From the NCBI RefSeq assembly GCF_000518785.1, contig NZ_KI912495.1:336257-400256 (forward strand): a stretch of DNA of 64,000 bases, in the 5' to 3' direction. The DNA comes from Paenirhizobium selenitireducens ATCC BAA-1503. GTDB taxonomy: Bacteria > Pseudomonadota > Alphaproteobacteria > Rhizobiales > Rhizobiaceae. The notes under the pieces are model-generated. The model made no database searches and was not told the DNA's origin. It saw only the letters and a program-made list of their open reading frames with translations. This document shows, piece by piece, positions 6,750 to 16,079 of this stretch. The translations under genes and the position numbers were made by a program. The first letter of the stretch is position 1. Every line of letters starts with the position of its first letter.

Positions 6750-9187
6750 CCTTACCCTCCCACGCCCAAATCGTCGTCATTGGCGGCGGCATCATCGGCT
6801 GCTCCACCGCCTATCATCTCGCCCGCGACCACAAGGCGGACGTGATCCTGCTGGAGCAGGGAGGCCTGACATCCGGCTCGACCTGGCACGCGGCGGGGCT
6901 CGTCGGCCAGTTGCGCTCGTCCGCCTCGATCACCCGGGTGCTCAAATATTCGGTCGATCTCTACAAGGGGCTGGAGGCCGAGACCGGGCTTGCCACCGGC
7001 TGGAAGATGACCGGGTGCCTCAGACTCGCGACCAACCAGGACCGCTGGACCGAGTTCAAGCGGCTGGCCACCACCGCCGGCAGCTTCGGCATGGACATGC
7101 ATCTCGTCTCGCCGGAAGAGGTCAAGCGCATGTGGCCGCTGATGAATGTCGACGATCTGGTCGGCGCCAGCTGGCTGCCGACCGACGGCCAGGCGAGCCC
7201 CTCCGACATCACCCAGTCGCTCGCCCGCGGCGCCCGCATGCATGGGGCGAAGATCGTCGAGAATGTCCGCGTCACCGGCTTCGAGATGAAGGACGGACGC
7301 ATCCTCAAGGTGAAGACGACGCTCGGCGACATCGCCTGCGAGAAGGTGGTCAATTGCGCCGGCCAGTGGGCGCGGCAGGTGGGCGACATGGCCGGCATCA
7401 ACGTGCCGCTGCAGCCGGTCAAGCATCAGTACATCATCACCGAAAAGATCGAGGGCCTGTCGACCGACGCGCCGACGATCCGCGACCCGGACCGGCGGAC
7501 CTATTTCAAGGAAGAGGTCGGCGGCCTCGTCATGGGCGGCTACGAGCCGAACCCTCAGCCCTGGACCACCGGCGACGTGCCGAACGAATGGGCGTTCAGA
7601 CTGTTCGACGACGATTTCGACCATTTCGAACAGCATATGATGCAGGCCATCGAACGCATTCCGGCGCTGGAAAAGGTCGGTGTCAAGCAGATGATCAACG
7701 GGCCGGAGAGCTTCACCCCGGACGGCAACTTCATCCTCGGCGTGGCGCCGGAATGCAAGAACATGTTCGTCGGCGCAGGCTTCAACGCCTTCGGCATCGC
7801 GTCGGGCGGCGGCGCCGGCTGGGTGCTGGCGCAATGGGTCGTCGACGGCGAGGCGCCGCTCGATCTCTGGGTGGTCGACATCCGCCGCTTCGCCGGCATG
7901 CATCGCGACCGTCAATGGGTGCTCGACCGCACGCTGGAAGCCTATGGCAAGCACTACACGATCGGCTTTCCGCATGAGGAATATGAAAGCGGCCGACCGC
8001 GCCTCGTCTCGCCGCTCTATGAGCGGCTGAAGAGCCGTGGCGCCGTGTTCGGCTCGAAGCTCGGCTGGGAGCGCCCGAACTGGTTCGCCCCGGCCGGCAC
8101 CGAGCCGAAGGACGTCTATTCGATGGGCCGGCAGAACTGGTTCGGACCGGTCGGCGAGGAGCACGCCCATGTCCGCGAGGCGGTCGGCGTCTTCGACCAG
8201 TCCTCCTTCTCGAAATACGAGCTTTCCGGTCCCGATGCCCTCAAGGCGCTCGACTGGATCTGCGCCAACGACGTATCGAAGCCCGTCGGCCGGCTGACCT
8301 ACACCCAGCTCCTCAACACCCGCGGCGGCATCGAGGCGGATCTGACCGTGGCGCGCATCGCCGAGGACCGGTTCTACATCGTCACCGGCACCGGCTTCCG
8401 TACCCATGATTTCGGCTGGATCGTCGACCACATTCCCGCCGGCCTCGACTGCCGCTTTGTCGACATCACCGAGGACTGGGGCACCCTGTCGCTGATGGGG
8501 CCCAAGGCCCGTGCGGTGCTGGCCGCCGTCACCACCGCCGACGTGTCGAACGAGGCCTTCCCCTTCGGCCATGTCCGGGAGATCGCCATTGCCGGCACGA
8601 CGGTGCGGGCGTTGCGCGTCACCTATGTCGGCGAGCTCGGCTGGGAACTGCACATTCCGATCGCAGCTCTCGGCGAGGTCTTCGGTGCGCTGATGGAAGC
8701 GGGCAAGCCGCATGATATCCGTCCGATCGGCTACCGCGCGCTGGAATCGCTGCGGCTGGAAAAGGGCTACCGTGCCTGGGGCTCCGACATCACGCCCAAC
8801 GACACGCCCTTCGAGGCGGGTCTCGGCTGGGCGGTGAAGCTGCGCAAGAACACCGATTTCCTCGGCCGCCGCACGCTCGAGACGCTCCAGGGAGAGACGC
8901 TGAAAAAACGCCTGATGGGCTTCACCGTCGACGACCCGGAGATCGTCCTGGTCGGCCGCGAGACGATCCTGCGGAACGGCGAACCCGTCGGTTACCTGAC
9001 CAGCGGCGGCTTCGGCTACACGCTCGGCAAGAACATCGGCTTCGGATACGTCCGCAATGCGGCCGGCGTGACGGACGACTATCTCGCCAGCGGAACCTAC
9101 GAACTCGTCGTTGCTGCAGAAAAGACGCCGGCGACCCTTCACTTCGGGCCGATGTTCGACCCGGCCATGGACAAGATCAAGGCCTGA
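6746..9187 (+). CDS. FAD-dependent oxidoreductase with GcvT domain, dimethylglycine/sarcosine dehydrogenase-like (first copy)
   Basis: The 813-residue protein begins with a Rossmann motif (VVIGGGIIGCSTAYHLA) and TWHAAGL, whose His48 matches the histidine that binds FAD covalently in dimethylglycine and sarcosine dehydrogenases. A DAO domain fills the first 380 residues, an FAO-type linker with the FGSKLGWERPNWFAP motif follows, then aminomethyltransferase GcvT and GcvT-C domains that take the methyl carbon as methylene-tetrahydrofolate. The start ATG 6746 is fixed by the ATGA overlap with the kinase gene and by the Rossmann motif ten residues in; the open frame runs far upstream without meaning. 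It should oxidatively demethylate an N-methyl amine in the cytoplasm. Confidence 0.88.
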   Translation: MTLPSHAQIVVIGGGIIGCSTAYHLARDHKADVILLEQGGLTSGSTWHAAGLVGQLRSSASITRVLKYSVDLYKGLEAETGLATGWKMTGCLRLATNQDRWTEFKRLATTAGSFGMDMHLVSPEEVKRMWPLMNVDDLVGASWLPTDGQASPSDITQSLARGARMHGAKIVENVRVTGFEMKDGRILKVKTTLGDIACEKVVNCAGQWARQVGDMAGINVPLQPVKHQYIITEKIEGLSTDAPTIRDPDRRTYFKEEVGGLVMGGYEPNPQPWTTGDVPNEWAFRLFDDDFDHFEQHMMQAIERIPALEKVGVKQMINGPESFTPDGNFILGVAPECKNMFVGAGFNAFGIASGGGAGWVLAQWVVDGEAPLDLWVVDIRRFAGMHRDRQWVLDRTLEAYGKHYTIGFPHEEYESGRPRLVSPLYERLKSRGAVFGSKLGWERPNWFAPAGTEPKDVYSMGRQNWFGPVGEEHAHVREAVGVFDQSSFSKYELSGPDALKALDWICANDVSKPVGRLTYTQLLNTRGGIEADLTVARIAEDRFYIVTGTGFRTHDFGWIVDHIPAGLDCRFVDITEDWGTLSLMGPKARAVLAAVTTADVSNEAFPFGHVREIAIAGTTVRALRVTYVGELGWELHIPIAALGEVFGALMEAGKPHDIRPIGYRALESLRLEKGYRAWGSDITPNDTPFEAGLGWAVKLRKNTDFLGRRTLETLQGETLKKRLMGFTVDDPEIVLVGRETILRNGEPVGYLTSGGFGYTLGKNIGFGYVRNAAGVTDDYLASGTYELVVAAEKTPATLHFGPMFDPAMDKIKA

Positions 9188-9197
9188 GGACTTGAAG

Positions 9198-11615
9198 ATG
9201 ACATTCCGCGCGGATCGCCACGTGCATATTCTGATCATCGGCGGCGGGGCCATCGGCACCTCCGTCGCCTACCATCTTGCCCGTGACGGGGCAAAGGACG
9301 TGCTGCTGGTGGAAAAGGCCATGCTGACCCATGGCTGCACCTGGCATGCGGCGGGCCTGGTCGGGCAATTGCGTGGCAAGCGCAACCTGACCCGGTTGAT
9401 GCAGAATTCCGTTTCCGTGTTCGACCGGCTGGAGGCGGAAACCGGCCAGCACATCGCCTGGAAGAAGGTCGGCTCGCTTCGCCTGGCCGGCAGCCCCGAG
9501 CGATGGAGCGAGATCCGGCGTTCGATGACCCAGGCCAAGAGCTTCGGCGTCGAATGCCATTCGCTGTCGGCCGAGGAGGCCGCCGCGCGCTTCCCCTACA
9601 TCGTCAAGGACGGCATCGAGGGGGCGGCCTTCATTCCCGGCGACGGCTATATCGATCCCTATTCGCTGACCATGGCCTATGCCAAGGGCGCGCGCATGTT
9701 CGGCGCGAAGATCGAGGAAGGCGTCTGCGTCGAGGAAATCGTCCTCCACAACCGGCGCGCCGTCGGTGTCGTCACCAATGGCGGCTCGATCTCCTGCGAC
9801 ATCCTCGTCAACTGCGCCGGCCTCTGGGCCAAGCGCGTCGGTGAACTGGCCGGCGTGCCGCTCGCCGCCGGCGTGGTGGAGCACCAGTATTTCCTGACCG
9901 AGAAGAAGCTGACCCTGCCGCCGGATCTGACGACGCTGCGCGATCCCGACAACAATTTCTATCTGAAGCCCGACACCGGTTCCTTCGCCATCGGCGGCTG
10001 GGAGGACGGCACCAAGGGCTGCTGGCGCGGCAAGCCGCCGGTGGATTTCGGCCGCGAACTGTTCGAGCCGAACATGGACCGGCTGGAACTCTTTGCGCTG
10101 CCGGCCGCGGATCGGTTGCCCGTGCTGAACGAGATCGGCATCCAGACCATCATCAACGGCCCGATCCCGGTCTCCTTCGACGGCGAGCCGATCATGGGGC
10201 AGGCACCGGAACTCGACAATTTCTATGTCGCCTGTGGTTTCACCGCCGGCATCGCGGCCTCCGGCGGGGCAGGGCTCGCGCTCTCCAACCTCATCCTGCA
10301 CGGCGATGCCGGCATGGACCTCTGGCCCTTCGACGTCCGGCGCTTTGGCGCAGTCCATGCCCAGGGACGTTATCTCGAACAGCGTGCGATCGAGGCCTAT
10401 GGCGCCTATTACAAGGTCCACTGGCCGGGCGAGGAAGCGGAAGCTGTCCGCGGTTTGCGGCGTTCGCCGCTGCACGAGGCGCTGGCCGGCAACGGCGCCG
10501 TGTTCGGCTCGAAATTCGGCTGGGAGCGACCCAACTGGTTCGCGCCGGCGGGAACGGAGCGGCGCGACATTCCATCGTTCGAAGGCAAGCCGAACTGGTT
10601 CGATGCTGTCGGCGAGGAGGTCCGCGCCATCCGCGAGCGGGCGGCCCTGATCGACCAGTCCTCCTTCTCCAAGTTCGAGATCAGCGGACCGGGCGCGCTC
10701 GCCGCCATGCAGGCGATCGCCGCAAACGATCTCGCAGGCCCGGCCGGCAAGGCGGTCTATACCCAGCTCTGCAATGCGAGGGGCGGCATCGAGGCGGACG
10801 TGACGATCGTTCATCTTGCCGATGATCTGCTCTACATGATCACCGGTTCGGGTTTCGGCGTGCGCGATTCGAACTGGGTGTCGCGCCATCTGCCGGAAGG
10901 CGTGATGCTGCGCGACGTCACCAACGCCTTTGCCACCATCAACCTGTGCGGCCCCCGTTCCCGCGAGATCCTGCAAGCCGTCTCCGACGACGACCTGTCG
11001 AACGAGGCCTTTCCCTTCCTTGCGGCCCGGCGCATCGAGGTCGGCGCGGCACGCGCCCTTGCCGTGCGCATCGGTTATGTCGGCGAACTCGGCTATGAAC
11101 TCTATGTCGAGCAGGACTATGCCGCCCATGTCTACGAGACGCTGAAGGCGGCGGGCGAGCCCTTCGGCATCGCCGATGCCGGATACCGCGCCATCGATGC
11201 CTGCCGCATGGAGAAGGGCTATCTCTACTGGTCCGGCGACATCAATCCCGACTACAGCCCCTACGAGGCCGGCCTCGGCTTCTGCGTCGCCCTCGACAAG
11301 GGCGAGTTCATCGGCCGCGAGGCGCTCGTGGCGATCAAGGCGAAGGGCGTCGAGCGCAAGCTCGTCTCCTACACGGTGGACGGCTTCGCCCCCTTCCACG
11401 GCGGCGAGGCGGTCATGCTGGACGGCCGTGTGGTCGGATCGACCGCGAGCACCGGTTACGGCTATACGCTCGGCAAGACCATCGCCTTCGGCTACCTGCC
11501 GAGCGACCTTGCCGGCCGCGAGGATTTCGAGATCGAGTCGTTCGGCCGCGTCTACAAGGCCCGGCGCGGTGCCCGCACGCTTTATGACGCCCGAATGGAA
11601 AGGCTCAAGGCATGA
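9198..11615 (+). CDS. FAD-dependent oxidoreductase with GcvT domain, dimethylglycine/sarcosine dehydrogenase-like (second copy)
   Basis: A paralogue of the preceding gene with the same build in 805 residues: Rossmann motif ILIIGGGAIGTSVAYHLA, TWHAAGL with the FAD-linking His50, the FGSKFGWERPNWFAP linker, and GcvT/GcvT-C domains. It diverges clearly from the first copy, so this is not a recent duplication; two successive demethylations or two substrates are possible. It starts 10 bases after the first copy (ATG 9198, with TGAAG before it) and overlaps the second kinase by ATGA. Natural donors of the family are dimethylglycine, sarcosine and related betaine products. Substrate is inferred from family only. 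Confidence 0.88.
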   Translation: MTFRADRHVHILIIGGGAIGTSVAYHLARDGAKDVLLVEKAMLTHGCTWHAAGLVGQLRGKRNLTRLMQNSVSVFDRLEAETGQHIAWKKVGSLRLAGSPERWSEIRRSMTQAKSFGVECHSLSAEEAAARFPYIVKDGIEGAAFIPGDGYIDPYSLTMAYAKGARMFGAKIEEGVCVEEIVLHNRRAVGVVTNGGSISCDILVNCAGLWAKRVGELAGVPLAAGVVEHQYFLTEKKLTLPPDLTTLRDPDNNFYLKPDTGSFAIGGWEDGTKGCWRGKPPVDFGRELFEPNMDRLELFALPAADRLPVLNEIGIQTIINGPIPVSFDGEPIMGQAPELDNFYVACGFTAGIAASGGAGLALSNLILHGDAGMDLWPFDVRRFGAVHAQGRYLEQRAIEAYGAYYKVHWPGEEAEAVRGLRRSPLHEALAGNGAVFGSKFGWERPNWFAPAGTERRDIPSFEGKPNWFDAVGEEVRAIRERAALIDQSSFSKFEISGPGALAAMQAIAANDLAGPAGKAVYTQLCNARGGIEADVTIVHLADDLLYMITGSGFGVRDSNWVSRHLPEGVMLRDVTNAFATINLCGPRSREILQAVSDDDLSNEAFPFLAARRIEVGAARALAVRIGYVGELGYELYVEQDYAAHVYETLKAAGEPFGIADAGYRAIDACRMEKGYLYWSGDINPDYSPYEAGLGFCVALDKGEFIGREALVAIKAKGVERKLVSYTVDGFAPFHGGEAVMLDGRVVGSTASTGYGYTLGKTIAFGYLPSDLAGREDFEIESFGRVYKARRGARTLYDARMERLKA

Positions 11616-12547
11616 CGGCAGAGGCTGAACTCGCCCTGGCGCGCGAGGCCATCAAGCGCATCCCCTTGCTCAGCCACCATGCCGGACCGATCGAGCGACT
11701 GGGCGGGCTCACCAACATGGTCTTCCGGATCGGCGACCATTGCCTGCGGATCCCGGGCAAGGGCACCGAGGAATACATCGACCGGGCCAACGAGCTGGTG
11801 GCGACGAAACTCGTCGCGGACGCCGGCGTCGGGCCGGAAATCCTCTATGCCGACGCGGAGACGGGCGTTTTCGTCTCGCGTTTCATCGAGGGGGCTGCGA
11901 CCATGACGCCGGAGCGTTTCAGGCAGGTGCCCGGTGCCCCGGCGCGGGCGGCCAAGGCCTTTCGCCGGCTGCATGGCAGCGGTGCCGTCTTCCCGGCCCG
12001 CTTCGAGCTTTTCGCCATGATCGACAGCTATCTTGCGATCCTCTCGACCAAGGATGTCGAACTTCCCGAGGGCTATCATGGCGTGTTGAACGAGGCCGAG
12101 ACGGTGCGGGCGGCACTGTCCGCCCACCCGCTTCCCAACGTTGCCTGCCACTGCGATCCGCTATGCGAGAACTTCCTCGACGACGGCGAGCGTGTGTGGA
12201 TCGTCGACTGGGAATATTCGGGCATGAACGATCCCATGTGGGACCTGGGCGATCTCTCCGTCGAGGGCGGCTTCGGACCCGATCAGGATGCCGAACTGCT
12301 GCAGGCCTATTTCGGCCGGGAGCCGGACCCGTCGGAACGCGGGCGCATGATCATCTACAAGGCGATGTGCGATCTCCTGTGGACGCTCTGGGGTCTCATC
12401 CAGCTCGCCAACGACAATCCGGCCGACGATTTTCGCGTCTATGCCGACGGGCGCTTTGCGCGGTGCCGCGCGCTGATGCGGACCGCGGAATTCTCCAGCG
12501 CGGTGGAGGCGGTCGCCTCGGGGATCGGCGTCCGTGGAACGACGTAA
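11612..12547 (+). CDS. Choline/aminoglycoside-kinase-like phosphotransferase (second copy)
   Basis: This 311-residue protein has the kinase motif CHCDPLCENFL (His180, Asp182, Asn187) and IVDWEYSGMNDPMWDLGDL with metal-binding Asp199, which is closer to bacterial choline kinase (LicA-like) than the first copy. The N-terminal RLGGLTNMVFRI is the usual glycine-rich nucleotide loop. It overlaps the second flavoprotein gene by ATGA and ends the operon; the LuxR-type gene converges 30 bases beyond. Phosphorylation of choline or a similar amino-alcohol is the family-based guess. Confidence 0.87.
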   Translation: MTAEAELALAREAIKRIPLLSHHAGPIERLGGLTNMVFRIGDHCLRIPGKGTEEYIDRANELVATKLVADAGVGPEILYADAETGVFVSRFIEGAATMTPERFRQVPGAPARAAKAFRRLHGSGAVFPARFELFAMIDSYLAILSTKDVELPEGYHGVLNEAETVRAALSAHPLPNVACHCDPLCENFLDDGERVWIVDWEYSGMNDPMWDLGDLSVEGGFGPDQDAELLQAYFGREPDPSERGRMIIYKAMCDLLWTLWGLIQLANDNPADDFRVYADGRFARCRALMRTAEFSSAVEAVASGIGVRGTT

Positions 12548-12577
12548 CGCGCCAGACCGACGCGTCATTGACCCCGG

Positions 12578-13411
12578 CTAGGCCGAAAGCCGGGAAATGA
12601 AGCGTGCGAACAGTTGCGCCTGCGAAGAGATTTCGAGCTTGTGGTAAATGTTCTTGCGATGGATCTTCACCGTGCCCTCGGCGATGCCAAGCGTTTCGGC
12701 GATCGACATGTTGGAGTGTCCGCGCAGGATAAGCGACGTGATTTCGATTTCGCGTGGCGTCAGCAGGCCATTGGTCATCTTGCCCAGGGTCGCATTGATG
12801 GCGTCCGGCTGTGAACGGCCGTGAGCGTGATGTCGATCGGCCTCTGCGCCGGAGGCAAAGTGGCGCTCGATCAGCAGCCGGATCACCGGTTCGACGGCAT
12901 TGACGGTCTCGAGGTCGCGCCGGCCGAAGGCGGAGGAACCATCGGGACGCGTGAAGCTGACGACCACGCCGTAGTCCGGGCCGGGACGGGCGATGATGCC
13001 CACTTCGTCGCGGATGCCCGTCAGGCCGTAATGCTGTCGAAAGTACTCCGAACTGTAGAACTGGTCCGGCGCCATGTCCCGGAGCCGCCGCACCCCGGTC
13101 ACGGCCGGGTCGGTGGCTGCCGCATAGAACGGGTCGAGCAAATAGGGTCCGGCGGCATAGGCGTCGATGACGGTGGCGGCCCGGCCGGGATCGATGTTGT
13201 AGTAATGCGCGATCGGCCGCGATGCGCCAAGATAGCCGAAGATCATGAACACGTCGAAATCAAGCATTGCGCGGAGCGCGGTTTCGATGCGTGCGGGAAA
13301 ATCAGGCTCGCCCAAGGACGTGATGGCGCCTGCCAATGTCTTGTTCCAGGCGGCGAAACCTTTTTCCAAGTCCCTTACCCTTCCAGTCCGATCGAGGCGC
13401 TTCCGCAACAT
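12578..13411 (-). CDS. LuxR-family transcriptional regulator
   Basis: A 277-residue regulator with a C-terminal LuxR/GerE helix-turn-helix (LTPREIEITSLILRGHSN, then MSIAETLGIAEGTVKIHRKN) and an N-terminal sensory region of about 190 residues that is not a clear autoinducer-binding domain: the conserved Trp/Tyr/Asp pattern of acyl-homoserine-lactone receptors is not evident and no luxI gene is nearby. It is divergent from the glutamine-synthetase-like operon, with a 16-base palindrome in the 81-base gap, so it likely controls that operon and itself. The ligand may be an amine or its glutamyl derivative; that is inference. Confidence 0.85.
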   Translation of the reverse strand: MLRKRLDRTGRVRDLEKGFAAWNKTLAGAITSLGEPDFPARIETALRAMLDFDVFMIFGYLGASRPIAHYYNIDPGRAATVIDAYAAGPYLLDPFYAAATDPAVTGVRRLRDMAPDQFYSSEYFRQHYGLTGIRDEVGIIARPGPDYGVVVSFTRPDGSSAFGRRDLETVNAVEPVIRLLIERHFASGAEADRHHAHGRSQPDAINATLGKMTNGLLTPREIEITSLILRGHSNMSIAETLGIAEGTVKIHRKNIYHKLEISSQAQLFARFISRLSA

Positions 13412-13423
13412 TGCACCACGGCC

Positions 13424-13439
13424 TATCCCCTTGGGGATA
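13424..13439. promoter_or_regulatory. Palindromic candidate operator for the LuxR-type regulator
   Basis: TATCCCC (13424-13430) and GGGGATA (13433-13439) form an inverted repeat with a 2-base TT centre, in the short gap between the divergent LuxR-type gene and the ligase operon. Size and symmetry suit a dimeric LuxR-type protein. The site lies 54 bases before the ATG at 13493 and 13 bases before the regulator's start, so it could control both. Confidence 0.5.
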
Positions 13440-13492
13440 TTTCCTTACCGAAAGGCGATGCCTAACCTCAAGTTAATTCTGAGAAGGGTGCC

Positions 13493-14836
13493 ATGACGAA
13501 CGATAACTGTTCCGCTTCCGATTTCGAAAAAGCAGTCCGGGAAATGGGTGCGAAGGCGCTCCATATCGGCATGGTCGATCCGCAAGGCGAGTTTCGCGAC
13601 AAGCTGGTTTCCGCCGACAAGGCGATCAAGCTGGCCAAGGACGGCTACCCGTTCTGCGAAGTGCTCTATTTCTGGGACATTGCGGAAAACACCTACCGGG
13701 ACGGTGCGTTCGTCGATCGTCCCGCGACGCTCTTCGCCGATACCGTGCGGCGCTATCCCTTCGCCGAGGATACCGCGCTTTGCCTGGCGGATTTCGCCGG
13801 CGACTTCGGCCGCCGCTCGCCGCGCAATGTCTGCCTGGAACAGATCGCACGCGCCGCGGACCGTGGCTGGGATGTGCTGTCGGCTTTCGAGTTCGAGTTC
13901 TTTGTCTTCGACGAGACGGCCGAGACGATGAAGGCGAAGAACTACCGCGACCTCACCCATTTCGCCCAGGGCAACCGGACCTATTCGCTCCAGACATCGG
14001 CCCTCTACGGCGACCTGCTCGAAGGTCTCGAAGAGACCATGACGGCGATGGATGTGAAGCTCGATGCCATCCACACGGAACTCGGTCCAGGCTGCTTCGA
14101 GGCTCCGCTGACCTACGCCAAGGGCATCAAGGCGGCGGACGACGCCTTCCTCTTCAAGAACTTCGCCCGCTCCTACTTCGCCCGCAACGACCTGACCGTG
14201 AGCTTCATGTCGAAGCTGTCGCCGGCGCTGTCCGGCCAGTCGGGTCACCTGCACCTGTCGCTGCGCGACAGGGACGGAAAGCCGGTCTTTGCCGATCCGG
14301 ATAGCCCCGACGGGCTTTCCCGCACGGCGCGCCATTTCATCGGCGGGGTGCTCAAGCTGATGCCTGAACTGCTGGCGATGTGCTCGTCGACCGTTAATGC
14401 CTACAAGCGGCTCGTGCCGGGCGCCTGGGCGCCGATCTCGGCGAACTGGGGCGTGCAGAACCGCACGGCCGCCGTCCGCGTCATCAACGACAGCAAGGAA
14501 GCGACCCGTCTCGAATTCCGTGTCCCGTCCGCCGATACCAATCCCTATCTGGCGCTCGCCATGCTGATTGGCGCCGGTCTCTACGGTGTCGAAAACGAGA
14601 TCGAGCCGGCCCCGAGCAGCGCGGAGAATTTCTATGCCGCGACGCCTTCTGCTGACGCTGCCTTCCCGCGCGATCTCTGGGATGCCGCGCAGCGGTTGAA
14701 GCAGAGCCCGCTGGCGCGGACGATCTTCGGTGATGATTTCGTCGAGAGCTTCGTCGAAAGCCGGGAAGTGGAATTCTCGCACTATCAAAAGCAGGTCAGT
14801 GAATGGGAGATCAGGCGCTATCTCGGCGTCGTCTGA
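13493..14836 (+). CDS. Glutamine-synthetase-family gamma-glutamyl-amine ligase
   Basis: The 447-residue protein has the glutamine synthetase catalytic fold: SAFEFEFFVF carries metal-binding glutamates, GHLHLSL matches the conserved ATP-site block, and ISANWGVQNRTAAVRV stands where true glutamine synthetases have the NRSA segment. The C-terminus EVEFSHYQKQVSEWEIRRYL is typical of gamma-glutamylpolyamine, methylamide or ethanolamide ligases, and no adenylylation-site NLYDLP is seen. It heads an operon with a polyamine-type ABC transporter and an alcohol dehydrogenase, so it probably glutamylates an imported amine rather than ammonia. A good ribosome site (GAGAAGGG) precedes ATG 13493. Confidence 0.85.
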   Translation: MTNDNCSASDFEKAVREMGAKALHIGMVDPQGEFRDKLVSADKAIKLAKDGYPFCEVLYFWDIAENTYRDGAFVDRPATLFADTVRRYPFAEDTALCLADFAGDFGRRSPRNVCLEQIARAADRGWDVLSAFEFEFFVFDETAETMKAKNYRDLTHFAQGNRTYSLQTSALYGDLLEGLEETMTAMDVKLDAIHTELGPGCFEAPLTYAKGIKAADDAFLFKNFARSYFARNDLTVSFMSKLSPALSGQSGHLHLSLRDRDGKPVFADPDSPDGLSRTARHFIGGVLKLMPELLAMCSSTVNAYKRLVPGAWAPISANWGVQNRTAAVRVINDSKEATRLEFRVPSADTNPYLALAMLIGAGLYGVENEIEPAPSSAENFYAATPSADAAFPRDLWDAAQRLKQSPLARTIFGDDFVESFVESREVEFSHYQKQVSEWEIRRYLGVV

Positions 14837-14877
14837 AATCCCGTCTTCAAGCAGATCAAAAAAAGGGGAAGACAAGA

Positions 14878-16008
14878 ATGATCAAGGGAACAGCAAACAT
14901 CAGTCGCCGCTCGGTCCTCAAGGGCATGGGCGGAGTGGGCATGGCAGCCGCAGGCGCAAGCCTTGTCGGCTTTCCGCGCAATGCTGCCGCGGCAGAAAGC
15001 CTGAACTACATGTGCTGGGAAGGCTACAACGCCCCCAGCATTCTCGAGCCCTTCCAGAAGTCGACCGGGGCGACGATTTCCGTCGACCTGATCACCGACT
15101 CCGCCGGTGGATTTGCCAAACTCGCAGCCGGCGCCTCGCGCGAGTTCGATCTCGTTTCGTCCGACAGCCCGTGGATCCAGCGCATGGGCCCGGCCGGCTT
15201 CTGCCGGTTCCTCGATGACGCGGATTTTGCCGAGCAGTACGCCGATTTCTATCCGCAGTTCCGCGCGCCCTTCGCTCCGCTCCAGCACGAGGGCAAGGCG
15301 ACCGGCCTGCCGACACGTTGGGGCTGGGTCGGCCCGACCGTCAATACCAAGTTCGACAAGCTCGAATCCTGGTCGAGCTATGCACCGGTCTTCGACAGCG
15401 CCTACAAGGACAAGATCTGCCTGCTCGACTGGGGTGACTGGCCGATCATGCCGCTGGCTCTCTATGCCGGCATCAATCCCTATGAAGAGCTGGACGAAGC
15501 GGCTCTCGGCGAAGTCCGCAAGGTTCTGCGCGCCGCCTTCAAGAATACCCGCGCGATCGTCGCCGACCTCGCCATTGCCCAGAAGGGTCTGATCGACGGC
15601 TCGTTCCGCGCGCTGATCGGCGGGGGCACCTATTGCACCTCGGCGCTCCGCCTGCAGGGCCACGACTATATCCAGTCGATCGTCCCGGATCCGAAGAATG
15701 GCCTCAAGCAGGGCATCATCTGGATGGAGGCGACGGGCCTCGTCGACAACGGCAAGAACTCCAAAGTCGCGGCCGACTTCCTGAAGTACATCGTCTCACC
15801 CGAGGTGGCCAAGCAGTTGGCGATCACCGAGGCGACCTGCAACCTCGTGCCCAGCCAGAAGGCCGAGGCGCTGTTCTCCGACGCCGAGAAGAAGGCGCTG
15901 CAGATGGACTACATGTGGACGGCCTGGGAAAACAGCCAGTTCCACACCGTCGCACCGAACATCGACGACATGCTGGCGATCTGGCAGGAAGAGCTCGCTG
16001 CCCGCTGA
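14878..16008 (+). CDS. Polyamine-type ABC transporter substrate-binding protein (PotD family)
   Basis: This 376-residue periplasmic protein begins with a probable Tat signal (SRRSVLKG followed by a small-residue hydrophobic run, cleavage near NAAAAE). The mature part resembles PotD/PotF-type binding proteins (LNYMCWEGYNAPSILEPFQKS; FDLVSSDSPWIQRM). The start ATG 14878 follows AAAAGGGGAAGAC; a longer in-frame start at 14803 lies inside the ligase gene. It would deliver an amine to the permeases encoded at 17180 and 18055. A strong hairpin follows the stop codon and may raise its mRNA level over the downstream genes. Confidence 0.87.
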   Translation: MIKGTANISRRSVLKGMGGVGMAAAGASLVGFPRNAAAAESLNYMCWEGYNAPSILEPFQKSTGATISVDLITDSAGGFAKLAAGASREFDLVSSDSPWIQRMGPAGFCRFLDDADFAEQYADFYPQFRAPFAPLQHEGKATGLPTRWGWVGPTVNTKFDKLESWSSYAPVFDSAYKDKICLLDWGDWPIMPLALYAGINPYEELDEAALGEVRKVLRAAFKNTRAIVADLAIAQKGLIDGSFRALIGGGTYCTSALRLQGHDYIQSIVPDPKNGLKQGIIWMEATGLVDNGKNSKVAADFLKYIVSPEVAKQLAITEATCNLVPSQKAEALFSDAEKKALQMDYMWTAWENSQFHTVAPNIDDMLAIWQEELAAR

Positions 16009-16022
16009 ACCAGGTCCTAGAT

Positions 16023-16047
16023 GGGCCGCCGTCCCGGACGGCGGCCC
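16023..16047 (+). terminator. Perfect intercistronic hairpin after the binding-protein gene
   Basis: GGGCCGCCGTCC (16023-16034) and GGACGGCGGCCC (16036-16047) are perfect complements around one base. No T run follows, and the ATPase gene begins 33 bases later, so this is more likely an mRNA-stabilising or partial-attenuation hairpin than a full stop. A similar hairpin lies after the other substrate-binding gene at 24640. Confidence 0.55.
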
Positions 16048-16079
16048 GCACAACCCTCCAGGAGTCGGGGACGCCTACC

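Noticed and set aside
6752..9259. An 835-codon antisense frame over the first demethylase gene
   Set aside because: It mirrors the third-position GC pattern of the real gene and shows no family motif; the same holds for the antisense frames at 9177-11399 and 44867-47041.
12821..13465. A 214-codon plus-strand ORF opposite the LuxR-type gene
   Set aside because: It is fully antisense to a gene with a clear helix-turn-helix and shows no domain.
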